A DNA stretch of 41,400 nt from the NCBI GenBank assembly GCA_963169165.1, contig CAUJFL010000417.1, positions 1-41,400 of the forward strand, in the 5' to 3' direction. Positions within the stretch are counted from its first letter, which is position 1, and each line of letters begins with the position of its first letter. This stretch comes from Myxococcota bacterium. GTDB lineage: Bacteria; Myxococcota_A; Polyangia; Polyangiales; Polyangiaceae. Shown one piece after another: positions 7,135-17,571 of the stretch. Under the pieces are notes generated by a model, which ran no database searches, was not told where the DNA came from, and saw only the letters and a list, made by a program, of their open reading frames with translations. Made by a program: the position numbers and the translations under genes.

Positions 7135-8145
7135 TCACTTGGCGACCGTCAGCGAATCTCGGACGTCGCTCGCGAGCGCACAGTTGAGGATCTGACGGCG
7201 CTGCGCGTCGATGTCGGCGCCCGGGACGACCGGGATATGGACGTCGATCTCGCGGCGGAGCTTGAACAGCGTGCGGGACGTCTTGAGTTCCATCAACCCG
7301 ACGCGCACCGGGTGCACCTCGGTCGACAGGGCCTCCTCGAGCGAGTCGCCCTCCTTCGGCTTGAACCCCTGTGGCACCTCGTCGACCAGCATCAACAAGT
7401 ACTCTGCGTCGCGGAGCGCGGTCATCGCCACCGGCCAGTCGTTGGCGATCAGCGAGTCGATCTCCGTCTCGCGCAGGCGCAGGCGCAGCTCTTCGTTGGC
7501 GGTCTGCACGTCGCGCACCCAGCTGTCGTCGAGCGGGAACATCCCCTTGTATGCGAGGCGCAGGTTGTACGGAGACGTGGGGGTCGCGCAGACGCCGATC
7601 TCGTTGCAAACCTGACCTTTCTGACACTCCTTGCTCTTGTGGCAGGCGGCGCCGTCCCGCGCGGTCACGTGTGGAGTGTGCAAGAGGCACGCGGTGAAGG
7701 CGTCGCGCGCCGACTCGCGGGCGGCAGCGCGCAGCTTCTCGTTCGTCAAGGCGTTGGGCTGGGCGACCCGCAGGTACAGGCCAGGGCGCTTGAAGATGAC
7801 GGGATCACCCCGCTCGCCTATCGACGCGGCCGGGTCGACGTACTCCTCGAGCGGGCCAGGCTTCGCGAGCAGCTGCGCGAAGCGCTCGACCTTGTCGCGC
7901 AGCTCGGCGAACCTCGGGCCGGCCTCCTCTGCGAGCGGGCGCTGCTTCGCGAGGATGCGCGCGCGCGTGCGATCGTTCTGTCCGACGGTGTGTCGCCAGT
8001 AGAAGATGCTGATGACGGCCACGCCGATCAGGCTCCACACCCAGAACGCGCCGCTCGCGGTCGGGATCCCCTTGCGCGCCTCGCGCAGCTCGCGCGCGTC
8101 GTGGATGGCCGGCAGACCCCGGATGGGCTTCTCGCGTTCGGGCAT
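7135..8145 (-). CDS. Single-pass membrane protein with short Cys cluster, unknown
   Basis: Predicted 336-residue protein. A cytoplasmic N-terminus of about 32 residues precedes one TM helix (FWVWSLIGVAVISIFYW). The remaining ~285 residues would then be periplasmic. A Cys-rich patch (CHKSKECQKGQVCNEIGVC, about residues 170-190) has the spacing of small disulfide modules common in myxobacterial secreted proteins. The rest is charged and helical with no motif I recognise. The gene is monocistronic on the minus strand, convergent with the pectinacetylesterase gene, and 170 bp downstream of the pdxA stop. The ATG at 8145 is the natural start. The function is unknown. Confidence 0.85.
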   Translation of the reverse strand: MPEREKPIRGLPAIHDARELREARKGIPTASGAFWVWSLIGVAVISIFYWRHTVGQNDRTRARILAKQRPLAEEAGPRFAELRDKVERFAQLLAKPGPLEEYVDPAASIGERGDPVIFKRPGLYLRVAQPNALTNEKLRAAARESARDAFTACLLHTPHVTARDGAACHKSKECQKGQVCNEIGVCATPTSPYNLRLAYKGMFPLDDSWVRDVQTANEELRLRLRETEIDSLIANDWPVAMTALRDAEYLLMLVDEVPQGFKPKEGDSLEEALSTEVHPVRVGLMELKTSRTLFKLRREIDVHIPVVPGADIDAQRRQILNCALASDVRDSLTVAK

Positions 8146-8315
8146 GTGCGTCGGGCACTATGCATCACCGACGACGTCCCGAGCCTGGAAATCGCTCGAC
8201 CTGACGTGTGGTCCTTCGGACCGCGTCGGCCCGCGCGCCGCGCTCGGCGGCACGCGATTTCGCGTCAGGGGAACAGCCAACGCGCGTCGTCTGCGACCCG
8301 CGGGAGAGCCGGGCA

Positions 8316-9290
8316 TTACCGAGTGAGCGCGTCTGCGAGCCGGAGCGCCGCCACCATTCCGCGAGGATCGGCCTCTCCCGTGCCCGCCTTGTCGTAGCCC
8401 GTGCCGTGATCGACGCTGGTCCGCACGATCGGCAGGCCGAGGCTGATGTTGACCGCGTCGCCGAACGACAGGACCTTCATCGGGATGGTCGCCTGATCGT
8501 GGTACATCGCGACGACCCCGGCGAGCTCGCCGCGCGCGGCCAGCCGGAACGCCGTCTCGGCCCCGAGCGGCCCCTCGAAGCTCACCCCACCGAGCCCCGC
8601 CTCCGCCGCTCGTCGTGAGGCCAGCGCGATCCCGGGCGCGATGACGCGCGGCTCGTCGTCGCCGAGCAGCCCCCCCTCTCCGGCGTGTGGGTTGAGCCCC
8701 GCGACCGCGACGCGCAGCCTCCCCTCGGGGCGCAGCCTCCGCAACAGGTGCGCGAGCCAGAACGCCGACGACGCGACGCGCGCTGGCGTGATCGCTCGGG
8801 GAACCTTGGTGAGCGGCAGGTGCGTCGTCACGAGCGACGTCGCGAGGCGCCTCGAGACGAAGGCCATCACGACCTCTCGCGCCCCGAGCCGCGCTTGCAA
8901 GTGCTCGGTGTGCCCTCGGAACGCGGCCGCTCCCGGCGCGCCCGACGTCGCGATCACCTCCTTGTTGACGGGTCCGGTCGCGAGCGCGCGCGCGGCGCCC
9001 GACGTGACCAGGTCGAGCGCGCGGTCGACGTACGCGAGCTGCGCGCGACCTCCCGCCTCGGTGGGCGCACCAGGACGCCGATCACGCGGTGGGAGCGCGC
9101 GCCCGGGCTGATCGATCGTCACGCGCGCCGGCAGGGTGAGCCCGCCCTGCGCAGCCGCCTCGGCGATCTGTCGCGCGTCGCCGACCAGGATCACGCGACA
9201 CCGCGCCCGGGCAGCCGCGTGGACCGCGACCTCGACGCCCACGCCGCTCGGACAGCCGCACGACACCGCGACAGGCGCTCTCTGTGTCAC
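8316..9290 (-). CDS. pdxA: 4-hydroxythreonine-4-phosphate dehydrogenase
   Basis: Predicted 324-residue cytosolic enzyme of vitamin B6 synthesis. It oxidises 4-phosphohydroxy-L-threonine, whose product is used by PdxJ to make pyridoxine phosphate. The metal-binding His regions of PdxA are all visible: GHTEHL, TTHLPL, NPHAGEGG and YHDQATIPMK. The N-terminus PVAVSCGCPSGVGVEVA is the family start, and ATGPVNKEVI is also typical. The start is the GTG at 9290, which overlaps the stop of the upstream regulator gene (GTGA), so it is translated as the third gene of tldD-regulator-pdxA. No pdxJ is present in the window. Confidence 0.94.
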   Translation of the reverse strand: MTQRAPVAVSCGCPSGVGVEVAVHAAARARCRVILVGDARQIAEAAAQGGLTLPARVTIDQPGRALPPRDRRPGAPTEAGGRAQLAYVDRALDLVTSGAARALATGPVNKEVIATSGAPGAAAFRGHTEHLQARLGAREVVMAFVSRRLATSLVTTHLPLTKVPRAITPARVASSAFWLAHLLRRLRPEGRLRVAVAGLNPHAGEGGLLGDDEPRVIAPGIALASRRAAEAGLGGVSFEGPLGAETAFRLAARGELAGVVAMYHDQATIPMKVLSFGDAVNISLGLPIVRTSVDHGTGYDKAGTGEADPRGMVAALRLADALTR

Positions 9291-10026
9291 CCCTCGCCCT
9301 CGATCTCGTCCACCGCTGGGAGCTTGTAGCCCGCGCCCCGCAGCGTCTCGAGCGCGAACGTCGCGCCGAGCTTGGCGCGCAGCCTCCGCACATGAATGTC
9401 CACGGTTCGCGGGCCGCCCTCGTATGAGGCGCCCCACACGCGGGCGAGCAGCTGATCGCGGGTCTTCACGCGGCCGCGGTTCTCGCAGAGAAAGACCAGC
9501 AGCGCGTACTCCTTCGCTGTCAACGTGACCGCCTTGCCGTGCGCGCGCACCTCGCGCGCCGAGCGATCGATCACGAGCTCTCCGACCTTGAGGCGCTCCT
9601 CGTTGGCGAACTCGGAGCGCCTCCACTCGAGCTGCCGGATGCGCGCGTAGAGCTCGCTCGGCACGTACGGAACGAGCACGAAGTCGTCGAAACCCGAAGC
9701 GGGATCGACGCGCGCGACGTGAGGTTCGTGAATTGCCAGCAGCGCGCCGACGCCTGCCAACCGGGGCTCCTTTCGCAGCTGTCGCAGCACCGGCGGCGCG
9801 AGATCGGGCCTGTCGAGCGCCTCGACGACGACCGCGCGCGCGCGCTCGCCCGAGTCCTCGTCGTCGTAGAACAGGTCGCCTGGATCCTCCCACAGATCGA
9901 GCGCGCGCACGTCGGCGCCCAGCCCGCGCAGCGTGCTCGCCGCGCCCTCGTCGCGCTCGAGCATCGACTCGTGGCCGATGACAGCGATGAACCTCTTGCC
10001 GGACGGCCGGCGCGCCTCGGGCTTCA

Positions 10027-10027
<1 letters not shown>
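9287..10027 (-). CDS. OmpR-type winged-helix regulator with a degenerate receiver domain
   Basis: Predicted 246-residue protein. The C-terminal ~100 residues are a clear OmpR/PhoB DNA-binding domain: LTAKEYALLVFLCENRG, the recognition region RTVDIHVRRLRAKLG and the wing LETLRGAGYKL. The N-terminal ~130 residues have the size of a receiver domain but begin KRFIAVIGHESM without the acidic pair. They show no clear phospho-acceptor Asp at the usual place, and they lack the late Lys (FVLVPYVPSELYARIRQLE where a KP motif is usual). I infer phosphorylation-independent control. The ATG at 10027 shares a base with the tldD stop, and a GTG at 10030 is an alternative. No cognate kinase is adjacent. Confidence 0.9.
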
Positions 10028-11478
<1,451 letters not shown>

Positions 11479-11595
11479 GGGCCGGACGCTACCACGCGCG
11501 CCCGGAGCGCGCGTCGACGACGTCGCGTGTGTCCGCGGCGTTTCGCGGAGGTTTCCGGGAGGTCTCGCGCTGCACCCGTGGGCGCGTCGGGCCCT

Positions 11596-12017
11596 GTGGG
11601 ACTGTCGAGGACGTCCGAGGGATTCCGAGGTGACCCACTCCACGCAACGCTGGTCTCCGTCGTGGGTGCTTCGTTCGTCGCTTGCGGAAGCTCGGAGAGC
11701 GGCGGCGCCGGCGCGCCGTCAGGCGGCGGCACGGGCACGGGCACTGGCGGCATGGACACTGGCGGCACGGGCGCTGGCGGCACAGGGACCGCGGGCGCTG
11801 GCACCATGAGCTACGCCGCGAAGCTCGGCCCGTCCAAGACGCTGTCGTTCACTTGCAACTCGTCGCAGACCGATCCGGACACTGATGACTACCTCGGGAA
11901 CATGCACCCCGGAGTCCAGCTGAACGTCCCGGCAGCGTCGGGCACGTCACGCTCGAGTCGGGAGGTTGCTACTTCGTCGTCCAGGGCATCGAGAAGCTCC
12001 CGGCCCGCTCGCCTCGC
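11596..12017 (+). pseudogene. Frameshifted remnant of a Gly-rich lipoprotein gene
   Basis: The frame from about 11596 (GTG) encodes a hydrophobic stretch and lipobox (VVGASFVACGSSES), a Gly/Thr linker, then a folded-looking segment (SYAAKLGPSKTLSFTCNSSQ) reaching QLNVP at 11931. After that the frame turns into Ser/Arg-rich nonsense. The +2-shifted frame from 11934 continues sensibly as SVGHVTLESGGCYFVVQG, so one base appears to be missing near 11932. No stop is reached before the opposing peroxidase gene at 12018, so the 3' end also seems lost. The stretch 11479-11595 holds nothing else I can support. It could be a sequencing error, but the missing 3' end argues for a true remnant. Confidence 0.6.
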
Positions 12018-13772
12018 TCACCTCAGCGTCTCACGCAGAAACACGAGCAGCGTCCGCTTCTCTTCGGCCGTGAGGTGGAGCGGGCGGACGTCTGGATCCT
12101 GGCGCTCGCGCGTCACACCGGCGACGCCCGCGCCGAGCCCGCCGCCCTTGTCATAGAAGTCGACGACGGCCTCGAGGGTCGCGAAGGAGCCGTTGTGAAA
12201 GTAGGGCGCCGTCGCCGTGCGCTCGCGCTCGGTGGGGGTCTTGAAGGCGCCGTCGTCGTGGGGGCGCCCCGTCACGGCGCCGCGCCCCCTGTCCTTGTCT
12301 GCCGCGCGCGACCCCTCCCGCGCGGGCACGCCGAGCACCGCGTACACCGGCACCTGGAAGTCGCGAGGGCGCGAGCCGCCGAACGACGGAGGCACGTGGC
12401 ACCTGGCGCAGCGCCCCTTGCCGACGAAGACGTCGAACCCGCGCGCCTCGTCGCGGGAGAGCTCGAGCTCGCCCCGCGCCGCGCGATCGAGCCTCGCGTC
12501 GGCGCGCCCCAGCGTCTCGACGTACGCCGCGATCGCGGCCGCGACGTTGGCCGCCGTGACGCCGTCGCGGAACAGGGACGTCATCGCGTCGCGCGTCGCG
12601 GGCTCGTCGTGAGCGATCTTGTCGAGCTCGTCGGACGTGACGCCCATCTCGCTCGCGGTGTGAAGCACCGACAGCGCCTGATCCTCGGGCGCGACGACGC
12701 GGCCATCCCATCGCTGCGCCGCTGACAGATAGGAAAATGTGAGGCTCGGTGTGTTGCGTGTGATCGGGGTGGCGTCGAGCGAGGGGGGGACGCGCAGGCC
12801 GTCGGCGAAGGCCCGAGCTGGCAGGTGGCACCCCGCGCACGCGCGCTTGCTGCCGCGTGACAGCTTCGCGTCGACGAACAGGCGCGCGCCGAGCGCCGCG
12901 ACCTCGGGGCGAACTCGCGCGCGCGGGCGCGGCAAGGTGAGCGCGGAGACCGCGAGGTCGCCCTCGACGAGCGCCGCGACGGGGGGGCGCACCTGCCACC
13001 CGCGCGCCCTCGCGAGCTCGCGCATTGCCAGCCCCGCACGCCCCGTCGCGCGGACGAGCTCGACGCGCGCGCCGAGCGGCTGGGATCCGGCGGCGGCGAG
13101 CGCGTGGCGCACCGGCGCGAGCGCGTCGACCACACCCTTGGGATCCCCGAGCGCGGCCGCGCCCCGCTCGAGCGCGCGCGCCGTCCCCTCTGCGTCGGCG
13201 AGGTTGTCAGCGGTCGTCTCGGCGGGCGACGCCGTCGCCTCCATCAGCTGCAGCCCCAGCTCGTACGCCGCATCCGACAGCGCCTCTGCGCCCCGCTGCA
13301 AGGTCGCCTTCGCCGACTCGAGCTCGACCGGCGCCAAGGTCAGCGCCCTCTTCGCCTGCGAGAGCGCCTGCTTGGCCCCCGCGCAATCCTTCGCTGCGAG
13401 CGCGGCGTCGAGCGCGGCGAGCGCGCCGGCGCCCTCGCCAGGCCGCTCCGGGCCGAGCAACACATCTGACGCCGCGGGCGCCCAGACGCGGACGAACGGC
13501 GCGGCGGTCGCGACCTCACGCCGCAGCGCCGCGTAACCGGGCGTCGGGCCGCACGCCTCGAGCTCTGCCTCGAGCCTCGACGCCTGCGCCCGCGCGTCGC
13601 CGGCGGCCGCGATCCCCAGCGCGACGAGCGGCGCGCCGTCGCGCGTGACCGAAGGACGCGCCGCCGAGGCCGAAGCCGCCGCGGCTGAGGGCCGGGGCGA
13701 GGGCCGATCCCGCTTGCAGGACGCGAGCGACAGCGCCGCCGCCGCGAGGGCTAGTCGCAGAGCGCCTTGCAC
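12018..13772 (-). CDS. Di-haem cytochrome c peroxidase/MauG-family lipoprotein
   Basis: Predicted 584-residue lipoprotein with a short signal ending in SLASC. The C-terminal ~300 residues are a di-haem peroxidase: haem motifs CAGCH (Cys312, His316) and CARCH (Cys455, His459), with RPEVAALGARLFVDAKLSR, RNTPSL, RWDGRVVAPEDQAL and TERERTATAPYFHNGS typical of the family. Residues ~30-280 are Ala-rich and helical, an N-terminal extension not found in the basic ~330-residue peroxidase. The likely role is periplasmic peroxide reduction or oxidative modification of a partner. The start is the GTG at 13772, which gives a 22-bp overlap with the phospholipase gene upstream, so the two are co-expressed. 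Confidence 0.9.
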   Translation of the reverse strand: MQGALRLALAAAALSLASCKRDRPSPRPSAAAASASAARPSVTRDGAPLVALGIAAAGDARAQASRLEAELEACGPTPGYAALRREVATAAPFVRVWAPAASDVLLGPERPGEGAGALAALDAALAAKDCAGAKQALSQAKRALTLAPVELESAKATLQRGAEALSDAAYELGLQLMEATASPAETTADNLADAEGTARALERGAAALGDPKGVVDALAPVRHALAAAGSQPLGARVELVRATGRAGLAMRELARARGWQVRPPVAALVEGDLAVSALTLPRPRARVRPEVAALGARLFVDAKLSRGSKRACAGCHLPARAFADGLRVPPSLDATPITRNTPSLTFSYLSAAQRWDGRVVAPEDQALSVLHTASEMGVTSDELDKIAHDEPATRDAMTSLFRDGVTAANVAAAIAAYVETLGRADARLDRAARGELELSRDEARGFDVFVGKGRCARCHVPPSFGGSRPRDFQVPVYAVLGVPAREGSRAADKDRGRGAVTGRPHDDGAFKTPTERERTATAPYFHNGSFATLEAVVDFYDKGGGLGAGVAGVTRERQDPDVRPLHLTAEEKRTLLVFLRETLR

Positions 13773-15226
13773 GCGTCGAGCTTCGCTTGGTCCACGGGCG
13801 GGATCGGGATGGCCGGGGGCGTCGCGTTGGGTGGTGATGCGAAATCGAACATATCCATCGGGATGCGGGCGTTGGCGTCGCGGCCGCTCAGCGCCGGCAG
13901 CGTGAACCTCGCCTCGAGGAAGCGCGTGATGGATGTGTGGTCGTAGACCTCGTGCGAGACGAAGCCCTTCTTCACGTAGGGGGAGACCACCATGAGCGGC
14001 ACGCGGATCCCCAGCTGATCGAAGCCGACGGCTGGGCTCGCCTTCGGGTCGACGCGGTCGTCGGGCGGGCACGCCTTCGGCGGCACGACGTGGTCGTAGA
14101 AGCCCCCGTGCTCGTCGTACGTGATGAACATCGCAGAGCGCTTCCACTGGGGGCTCTTGGTGAGCGCGTCGACGATCTTGCCGATCCAGTTCTGGCCGAC
14201 CTCCATGATCGCGGGAGGGTGCTCGTCGTTCTGCTGGTAGCCCTCGCGGCCGATGCCGGGATCGACGAACGCGACCTGCGGCAGCGTGCCGGCCGCCGCG
14301 TCCGCGTAGTATTGATCGATGGGCACCACGTTGGTCGCGCGGTACTTCAAGAACGTCTCGAGGAAGACGGCGAACCCCGGCGTCGTGCTCTGGTACACCT
14401 TCCACGAGACGCCGCGCGTCGTCAGGTGGTCGAAGATGGTGTCACCGTAGTCCTTCGGAAAGTCATTGCCGGTGTTGCCAAATGAAGACGCGGCGTAGAG
14501 GTACATCCGGTTGGGCCAGGTCGGGCCCAGCAGGCTGCAGTGATAGTGATCGGCGACCGCGAAGTTGCGCGCGAGAAAATAGGTGAGCGGGACGTCGGCC
14601 TCCTCGTAGTAGCTCATCGCGCGGTCGCCCTTCAGCCCCGTCAGCGGCCCGCACGCGAGGTGCTCCGAGTCTCCCGCGTTGGTCTTGACGAAGCCGTCCA
14701 TCTTGCCGCCGTTGTACTGCGCGTGGACCGGCGTCCAGCCGTGCGCGGGGTCGGCGATGCAGTAGGTCTTGTCACGAAAGATCGTGACAGGCTTGCCGGT
14801 GGGATCGGGGTTGGAGAAATCGTCGGGGGCGACCTCGACCGGGATGCCCGCCGCGGGCGCCTTCTGAAAGTAATGGTCGAACGAGCGGTTCTCCATCATG
14901 GCGATGACGACCGTGTCGATCGGGATGTCGGCGCCCGTGGGGATCGACGTCCCAAGCGTCTCCTTCGGCAGCGCGCCCTTCTTGTAGCCGCACGCGTCGC
15001 GCTGCTGCGCGGCGTCGGCGTCGGCGGGCGCGGTCACCTGGCGATCCCACTCGGGGGGCGCCGTGCTCGTCGAGCCGGCGGCCCCGGCCTCGCTCCCCGC
15101 GCCGGCCGCGCCGGTCGCGCCGGCCGCGCCCGCGGGCGGGGGAGCGGCGGGCTCGGAGGAGGAGCCGCAGGCCACGACGGCCGTGGAGGCGACGACGAGC
15201 GCGATGAGCGGAGAGAGCCTCGACAT
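13751..15226 (-). CDS. Phospholipase C/acid phosphatase-type phosphoesterase, lipoprotein
   Basis: Predicted 491-residue exported protein with a signal ending at a lipobox (STAVVACGSSS), then a Gly/Ala linker and a domain of the phosphoesterase (PLC/AcpA) family. Signatures are MMENRSFDHYF with the metal-binding Glu-Asn, HYHCSLLGPTWPNRMYLYA, TYDEHGGFYDHV and YDHTSITRFLE. The family hydrolyses phosphatidylcholine-type lipids or phosphomonoesters outside the cytoplasm. I prefer the ATG at 15226, which gives a standard signal peptide. An upstream GTG-type start would add 12 residues. It is the first gene of a two-gene unit with the di-haem peroxidase. Confidence 0.93.
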   Translation of the reverse strand: MSRLSPLIALVVASTAVVACGSSSEPAAPPPAGAAGATGAAGAGSEAGAAGSTSTAPPEWDRQVTAPADADAAQQRDACGYKKGALPKETLGTSIPTGADIPIDTVVIAMMENRSFDHYFQKAPAAGIPVEVAPDDFSNPDPTGKPVTIFRDKTYCIADPAHGWTPVHAQYNGGKMDGFVKTNAGDSEHLACGPLTGLKGDRAMSYYEEADVPLTYFLARNFAVADHYHCSLLGPTWPNRMYLYAASSFGNTGNDFPKDYGDTIFDHLTTRGVSWKVYQSTTPGFAVFLETFLKYRATNVVPIDQYYADAAAGTLPQVAFVDPGIGREGYQQNDEHPPAIMEVGQNWIGKIVDALTKSPQWKRSAMFITYDEHGGFYDHVVPPKACPPDDRVDPKASPAVGFDQLGIRVPLMVVSPYVKKGFVSHEVYDHTSITRFLEARFTLPALSGRDANARIPMDMFDFASPPNATPPAIPIPPVDQAKLDACKALCD

Positions 15227-15466
15227 GGCGCGCAGCGTCCCCGATCTCACCGGGACACGCAACGGTGGTGAGGGCCCTCGACGCCCGGTTCAGGGCGGGT
15301 TTCAGGGCCCTCGTCGCGCAGGGCGAAGCCCTCGCGTCCCTCGCCCGCTCCGGGTGAAGGCGCGCTCGACGGGGCTGGGCCGACCCTGCGCGCTCCTTCA
15401 GCCCAAGCTCCTCGAGGCTACGCTTCGGGCTTCACGCTGTGGGCGTCGAGCCCCCGAGACCCACGG
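15227..15466. other. Non-coding, repeat-containing gap
   Basis: This 240-bp gap lies between the DegT gene (ending at 15467, minus) and the phospholipase start. It contains the direct repeat AGGGCCCTCG (15271-15280 and 15303-15312, with self-complementary GGGCCC), a small stem GGGCGAAGCCC near 15320, and scattered complementary words (GCTCGACG 15364-15371 with CGTCGAGC 15444-15451). No T-tract and no convincing reading frame is seen. It must hold the phospholipase promoter, which I could not locate. Confidence 0.5.
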
Positions 15467-16699
15467 TCAGACGGCCCGCGCGACCTTCTTGATCCCGCAG
15501 ACGACGTCCGCGACGTCGCGCTTCGTGTACGTCGACGAGAGCCCGAGGAACACCGTCCGCGCGACGAGATCTTGCGTGCGCGGGCACAGCGGCTCGGGCT
15601 CGAGGCGCGCCGCGCGGATCGCGGGCTGCTGGTAGATCGGCTTGCCTCCGTACTGCGACAGCACGCGGATCCCCTCGGCGTTGAGCGCCTTGATCATCCG
15701 CGCGGCGCGCTCGGCCGACTCGACGGCGAACGTCACCGCGACGCCCGCGTCGCCCTCGGGATCGGGCGCCTTGGACAGCTCGAGCCCCGGGACGCCCGCC
15801 AGCTCGCCGACGATCTGCCGCTTCGCCCCGCGCAGCCGCCCGAGGATCTCGTCGAGCCTACCCAGCTGCGCCAGCAGCACCGCCGCAGACAGCTCGCCCA
15901 GGCGGAACCCCTCGCCGATCATGTCGGCGGTCGGCGCGTCGCCCTCGCGGTCGTTGCCGTGATCGTGCAGCCGCACCGCGCGCTCGTGCACCTTGGGCGT
16001 CGAGGTCACCACGGCGCCGCCCTCGCCGGCCGTGATGATCTTGTTAAGTTGAAACGAGTAGATGCCGACGTCGCCTATCTGCCCCACCGTCCGCCCGCGG
16101 TACTGCGCGCCGAGCGACTGCGCGCAGTCTTCGAGCACCGGCACGCCGAGCGGGCGGGTGACGGCGAGGATGGCGTCCATGTCGGCCGGCACGCCGAAGA
16201 GATGCACGACGCAGACCGCCTTGACCCCCGCGTGGAGCTTCTTCGCGAGATCCCTTGGGCACAGGGTCATCGTCTGGTCGATCTCCACGAACACCGGGCG
16301 CGCGCCGAGCGACAGCACCACGTCGGCCGTCGCGACGTAGCTGTACGCGGGCACGAGCACCTCGTCGCCGGGGCCGACCCCGAGCGCGAACAGCGCGCAT
16401 TTCAGCGCTGACGTGCCGGAGTTGACGACGAGCGCGTGCTTCGTGCCGACGCGCGCGGCGAGTCGACGCTCGAGCTCCTTGCATTTGCCGAGCACCTCGG
16501 GGCCGTAGTAGCGAAACAGCCCCTTCGAGCGCAGCACCTCGAGCACCTCGCGCTCCTCTTCTTCGCCCATCAGCAGCGCGCCCGGGTACGGGCCCGGGAG
16601 CGGCTCGGTCCGCACGGGCTCACCGCCGTCGAGCGCGAGCCGCGCGTCCTTGTCGGCGCAGGTCACCAGGCTCAGCTTGCTCTCCGATTTCGTGGTCAT
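15467..16699 (-). CDS. DegT/DnrJ/EryC1/StrS-family aminotransferase
   Basis: Predicted 410-residue PLP enzyme of the sugar/aminocyclitol aminotransferase family. Features are GTKHALVVNSGTSALKCAL for cofactor phosphate binding, LEDCAQSLGA with the Asp that pairs with the PLP nitrogen, and SFQLNKIITAGEGG with Lys220 as the Schiff-base lysine. The family transfers an amino group, usually from Glu or Gln, onto a keto-sugar or keto-cyclitol. The ATG at 16699 overlaps the TGA of the upstream nucleotidyltransferase (ATGA), implying joint action. The substrate cannot be read from the sequence. The context with a cytidylyltransferase-like gene and a CDP-alcohol transferase points to an amino-modified activated head group or sugar. 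Confidence 0.93.
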   Translation of the reverse strand: MTTKSESKLSLVTCADKDARLALDGGEPVRTEPLPGPYPGALLMGEEEEREVLEVLRSKGLFRYYGPEVLGKCKELERRLAARVGTKHALVVNSGTSALKCALFALGVGPGDEVLVPAYSYVATADVVLSLGARPVFVEIDQTMTLCPRDLAKKLHAGVKAVCVVHLFGVPADMDAILAVTRPLGVPVLEDCAQSLGAQYRGRTVGQIGDVGIYSFQLNKIITAGEGGAVVTSTPKVHERAVRLHDHGNDREGDAPTADMIGEGFRLGELSAAVLLAQLGRLDEILGRLRGAKRQIVGELAGVPGLELSKAPDPEGDAGVAVTFAVESAERAARMIKALNAEGIRVLSQYGGKPIYQQPAIRAARLEPEPLCPRTQDLVARTVFLGLSSTYTKRDVADVVCGIKKVARAV

Positions 16700-17433
16700 C
16701 GTGCGCTCATCCTCTCTGCCATCTCCCGCGCGCCCTCGAGATCCTCGGGCGTGTCGATCTCCATGCACGCGAGGCCGCTGACGTCGGCGACGCGAAACGG
16801 CTGGCCCGCGGCCATCAGCTCCTCGAACGCCTTCTCGTAGAACAGGTTGGTCCGGCCCTCTGCCACCTGCGCGCCCAGCTGGGCAAACAAGCGGCGCCCC
16901 ATGTCGGCGCCGAACCGCGCGATGCCGATGGCCTCGCCGACCGCCGCCCTCGGATCGACCTGCTTGTTGACGGCGGCGATGGTGCCGTCCTCGTGCAGGA
17001 GCACCTTCATCTCCTCGTCGCCGAGCGTCTTGCGCTTCTCGACGGCGAGCACCGCGTCACCCTCGGCCGCGAGCGCGCGGCGCAGGACCTCGGGCTCGAA
17101 CAGCAGATCGCCATCGAGCAGCACGAACGTCCCGGTCACCGCGTCGCGCGCGCGCAGCAGCGAGACGGCGTTGTTGGTGGTCGCGTAGTCGGGGTTGAAC
17201 ACCGTGCGGACGGGCAGCTTGGCCGCGCGGCGCGCGAGGTACTCGTCGATGCGGTCCGCGCGGTAGCCGGTCACGAGGATCGCCTCGTCGACGCCCGCCT
17301 GCTCGATCGACGTGAGCGCGCGCTCGAGCAGCGGCAGCGCGCCGACCTCGACGAGGCACTTGGGAATGTCGTTGGTGTGGGGGCGGAGGCGGGTGCCTTC
17401 ACCCGCCGCGAGCAGGACCGCTTGGGCGTTCAT
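16696..17433 (-). CDS. Nucleotidyltransferase, sugar-phosphate/phosphocholine cytidylyltransferase-like
   Basis: Predicted 245-residue soluble enzyme. The N-terminal motif LAAGEGTRLRPHTNDIPKCL is the complete nucleotide-binding signature of this superfamily. The metal-binding Asp is in LLDGDLLFEP. NPDYATTNNAVSLLRAR, DEEMKVLL and VGEAIGIARF resemble phosphocholine (LicC-type) and inositol-phosphate cytidylyltransferases more than glucose-phosphate enzymes. I infer CTP use and a small phospho-alcohol substrate. It is the first gene of a pair with the DegT aminotransferase, sharing ATGA, and is divergent from the CDP-alcohol phosphatidyltransferase gene across 138 bp. Confidence 0.9.
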   Translation of the reverse strand: MNAQAVLLAAGEGTRLRPHTNDIPKCLVEVGALPLLERALTSIEQAGVDEAILVTGYRADRIDEYLARRAAKLPVRTVFNPDYATTNNAVSLLRARDAVTGTFVLLDGDLLFEPEVLRRALAAEGDAVLAVEKRKTLGDEEMKVLLHEDGTIAAVNKQVDPRAAVGEAIGIARFGADMGRRLFAQLGAQVAEGRTNLFYEKAFEELMAAGQPFRVADVSGLACMEIDTPEDLEGAREMAERMSAR

Positions 17434-17571
17434 GGGGGGGAGGACCGCGGACCTATGCGCGTGGCGTGCCCGAAGTCAAACACGCGCCGGCGCGTAAGGA
17501 GCTATGCAGCGACGGCGCCGCGCGCTTCGGCTCGCCCCGCGCGCGCGCCGCGTGATAAGGCGCGTGCTGTC

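Noticed and set aside
8210-8222. Hairpin GGTCC-TTC-GGACC downstream of pdxA as a terminator
   Set aside because: The stem is only 5 bp and no T-tract follows on either strand.
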